Below are positions 5,796 to 6,235 of a stretch of DNA of 6,235 nt, piece by piece (position 1 is the first letter of the stretch; each line of letters opens with the position of its first letter). The DNA lies in assembly GCA_946479055.1 (NCBI GenBank), contig CAMLEX010000315.1, forward strand, positions 1 through 6,235, read 5' to 3'. Below the pieces are notes generated by a model. The model did not search any database. It worked only from the letters and a program-made list of their open reading frames with translations, and was not told where the DNA came from. This stretch comes from an uncultured Bacteroidota bacterium (GTDB taxonomy: Bacteria > Bacteroidota > Bacteroidia > Chitinophagales > Chitinophagaceae). The translations under genes were made by a program, and so were the position numbers.

Positions 5796-5882
5796 TTTGA
5801 GGCTGGTGAGAACATACACCTGAGTAACTTTGATGGAGTCAAATCGATTAGGCCGTTGCTAGTATTTCTCACCAGCATCAAA
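5796..5882. repeat. 17-base inverted repeat (16/17 paired) enclosing a promoter-like box
   Basis: TTTGA-G-GCTGGTGAGAA (5796-5812) and TTCTCACCAGC-A-TCAAA (5866-5882) are inverted copies with a single mismatch (G5801/A5877) and an 11-base perfect core. The 53-base interval holds a second small hairpin, TTTGA (5829-5833) with TCAAA (5839-5843), which repeats the outer five bases of the arms. In RNA this would be a long stem ending two bases before the ATG at 5885. It could be a leader structure, a paired operator or a small mobile repeat. Confidence 0.7.
5825..5832 (+). promoter_or_regulatory. Candidate -7 box TAACTTTG for the right-edge gene
   Basis: An exact TAnnTTTG element inside the loop of the inverted repeat, predicting transcription from about 5839. 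The left arm of the repeat would then lie at about -43 to -27 and the right arm in the leader. No good -33 TTG is at the standard distance (TTTG at 5796-5799 is 25 bases away), so this is a weak call. Confidence 0.35.
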
Positions 5883-5929
5883 TTATGATTAGCGCAAATA
5901 GCAGAATTCATAACAAAAATCATTTTGAC

Positions 5930-6235
5930 ATGCCTATAGAAAGTAAAGAAAAGCTCAGAATAGCACGCAAATTAATGGATGATTTTGCGCAAAAAACCGG
6001 GTTATCCGGTAAAGGAGGCAATATAGCTGAGAGATATTTGTGGACAGATGCTTTTGCGGTGCAAACATTTTTTGGTCTTGCGCATGCTTTTGCTGTAGAC
6101 GCCTGGCACAAACTTGCACTAAAGCTTATTGATGAAGTACATCAAACCCTTGGAAGGTTTCATCCTGATGATATTCGTAAGGGATGGATCAGCGGCTTAT
6201 CTGAAGAGCAGGGTCAACAGCATCCGACGGCTGGT
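5930..6235 (+). CDS. Conserved uncharacterised protein, N-terminal part (runs off the edge)
   Basis: An open frame without stop to the window end; 102 codons are visible from the ATG at 5930. Conserved-looking blocks are RIARKLMDDFAQKTGLSG (10-27), RYLWTDAFAVQTFFGLAHA (35-53), LIDEVHQTLGRFHPDD (66-81) and GWISGLSEEQGQQHPTAG (85-102). I recall similar unannotated bacterial proteins with the run 'YLWTDAFAV ... VH..LGRHR.DD.R.GWISGL.E..G..HPT.GG'. The paired amphipathic helices suggest an all-alpha toroid like that of six-hairpin glycosidases or N-acylglucosamine 2-epimerases, but no catalytic residue can be assigned from this part. No signal peptide or membrane segment is seen. An in-frame ATG at 5885 would add 15 polar residues and start right after the inverted repeat; I prefer 5930 because relatives begin shortly before the ARKLM-type helix. 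Confidence 0.75.
   Translation, partial: MPIESKEKLRIARKLMDDFAQKTGLSGKGGNIAERYLWTDAFAVQTFFGLAHAFAVDAWHKLALKLIDEVHQTLGRFHPDDIRKGWISGLSEEQGQQHPTAG

Noticed and set aside
5920..6111. Minus-strand open frame of 63 codons
   Set aside because: It is the shadow of the plus-strand partial gene, whose residues show clear conserved blocks.

Overview
The window looks like chromosomal DNA of a member of the Bacteroidota, probably the Chitinophagaceae or a relative. The reasons are AT-rich genes, almost no Shine-Dalgarno sequences ahead of the starts, several exact TAnnTTTG (-7 type) promoter boxes, and protein sequences resembling those of that phylum. The genus assignment is inference; no rRNA or marker gene is present.

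Left edge (1-179, minus strand): the 3' end of a group II intron, cut short at its 5' side. It keeps the last ~23 codons of the reverse transcriptase/maturase, a foldable domain V and a domain VI with its bulged branch-point A. The intron 3' end should lie only two or three bases outside the window. Domain V carries AAC where the catalytic triad is normally AGC, so this is most likely a dead relic.

Centre (267-3788, all plus strand): an uncharacterised two-helix membrane protein with a beta-rich C-terminal domain; a fatty acid hydroxylase/sterol desaturase family enzyme with the full histidine-box set; an AraC-family regulator; a small two-helix membrane protein; and a class I SAM-dependent methyltransferase. 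Gaps are 41-92 bases, so co-transcription is possible. The regulator and the small membrane gene are separated by a direct repeat (TAAGTCCT, 21-base period) just upstream of a TACTTTTG promoter box, an arrangement typical of an AraC-type operator.

Right half (3789-6235): a 284-base gap with two hairpins; a second, unrelated class I methyltransferase (start at 4073, not the longer upstream start); a convergent intergenic region with two small hairpins; a universal stress protein on the minus strand; a ~430-base divergent intergenic region; and the first ~100 codons of a conserved uncharacterised gene running off the right edge. The divergent region contains a 17-base inverted repeat (16 of 17 paired) enclosing a TAACTTTG promoter-like box directly ahead of that last gene.

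No complete mobile element, CRISPR array, tRNA or rRNA is visible. The genes look like a loose set of small accessory functions (lipid modification, methylation, stress, regulation) rather than one clearly recognisable pathway.
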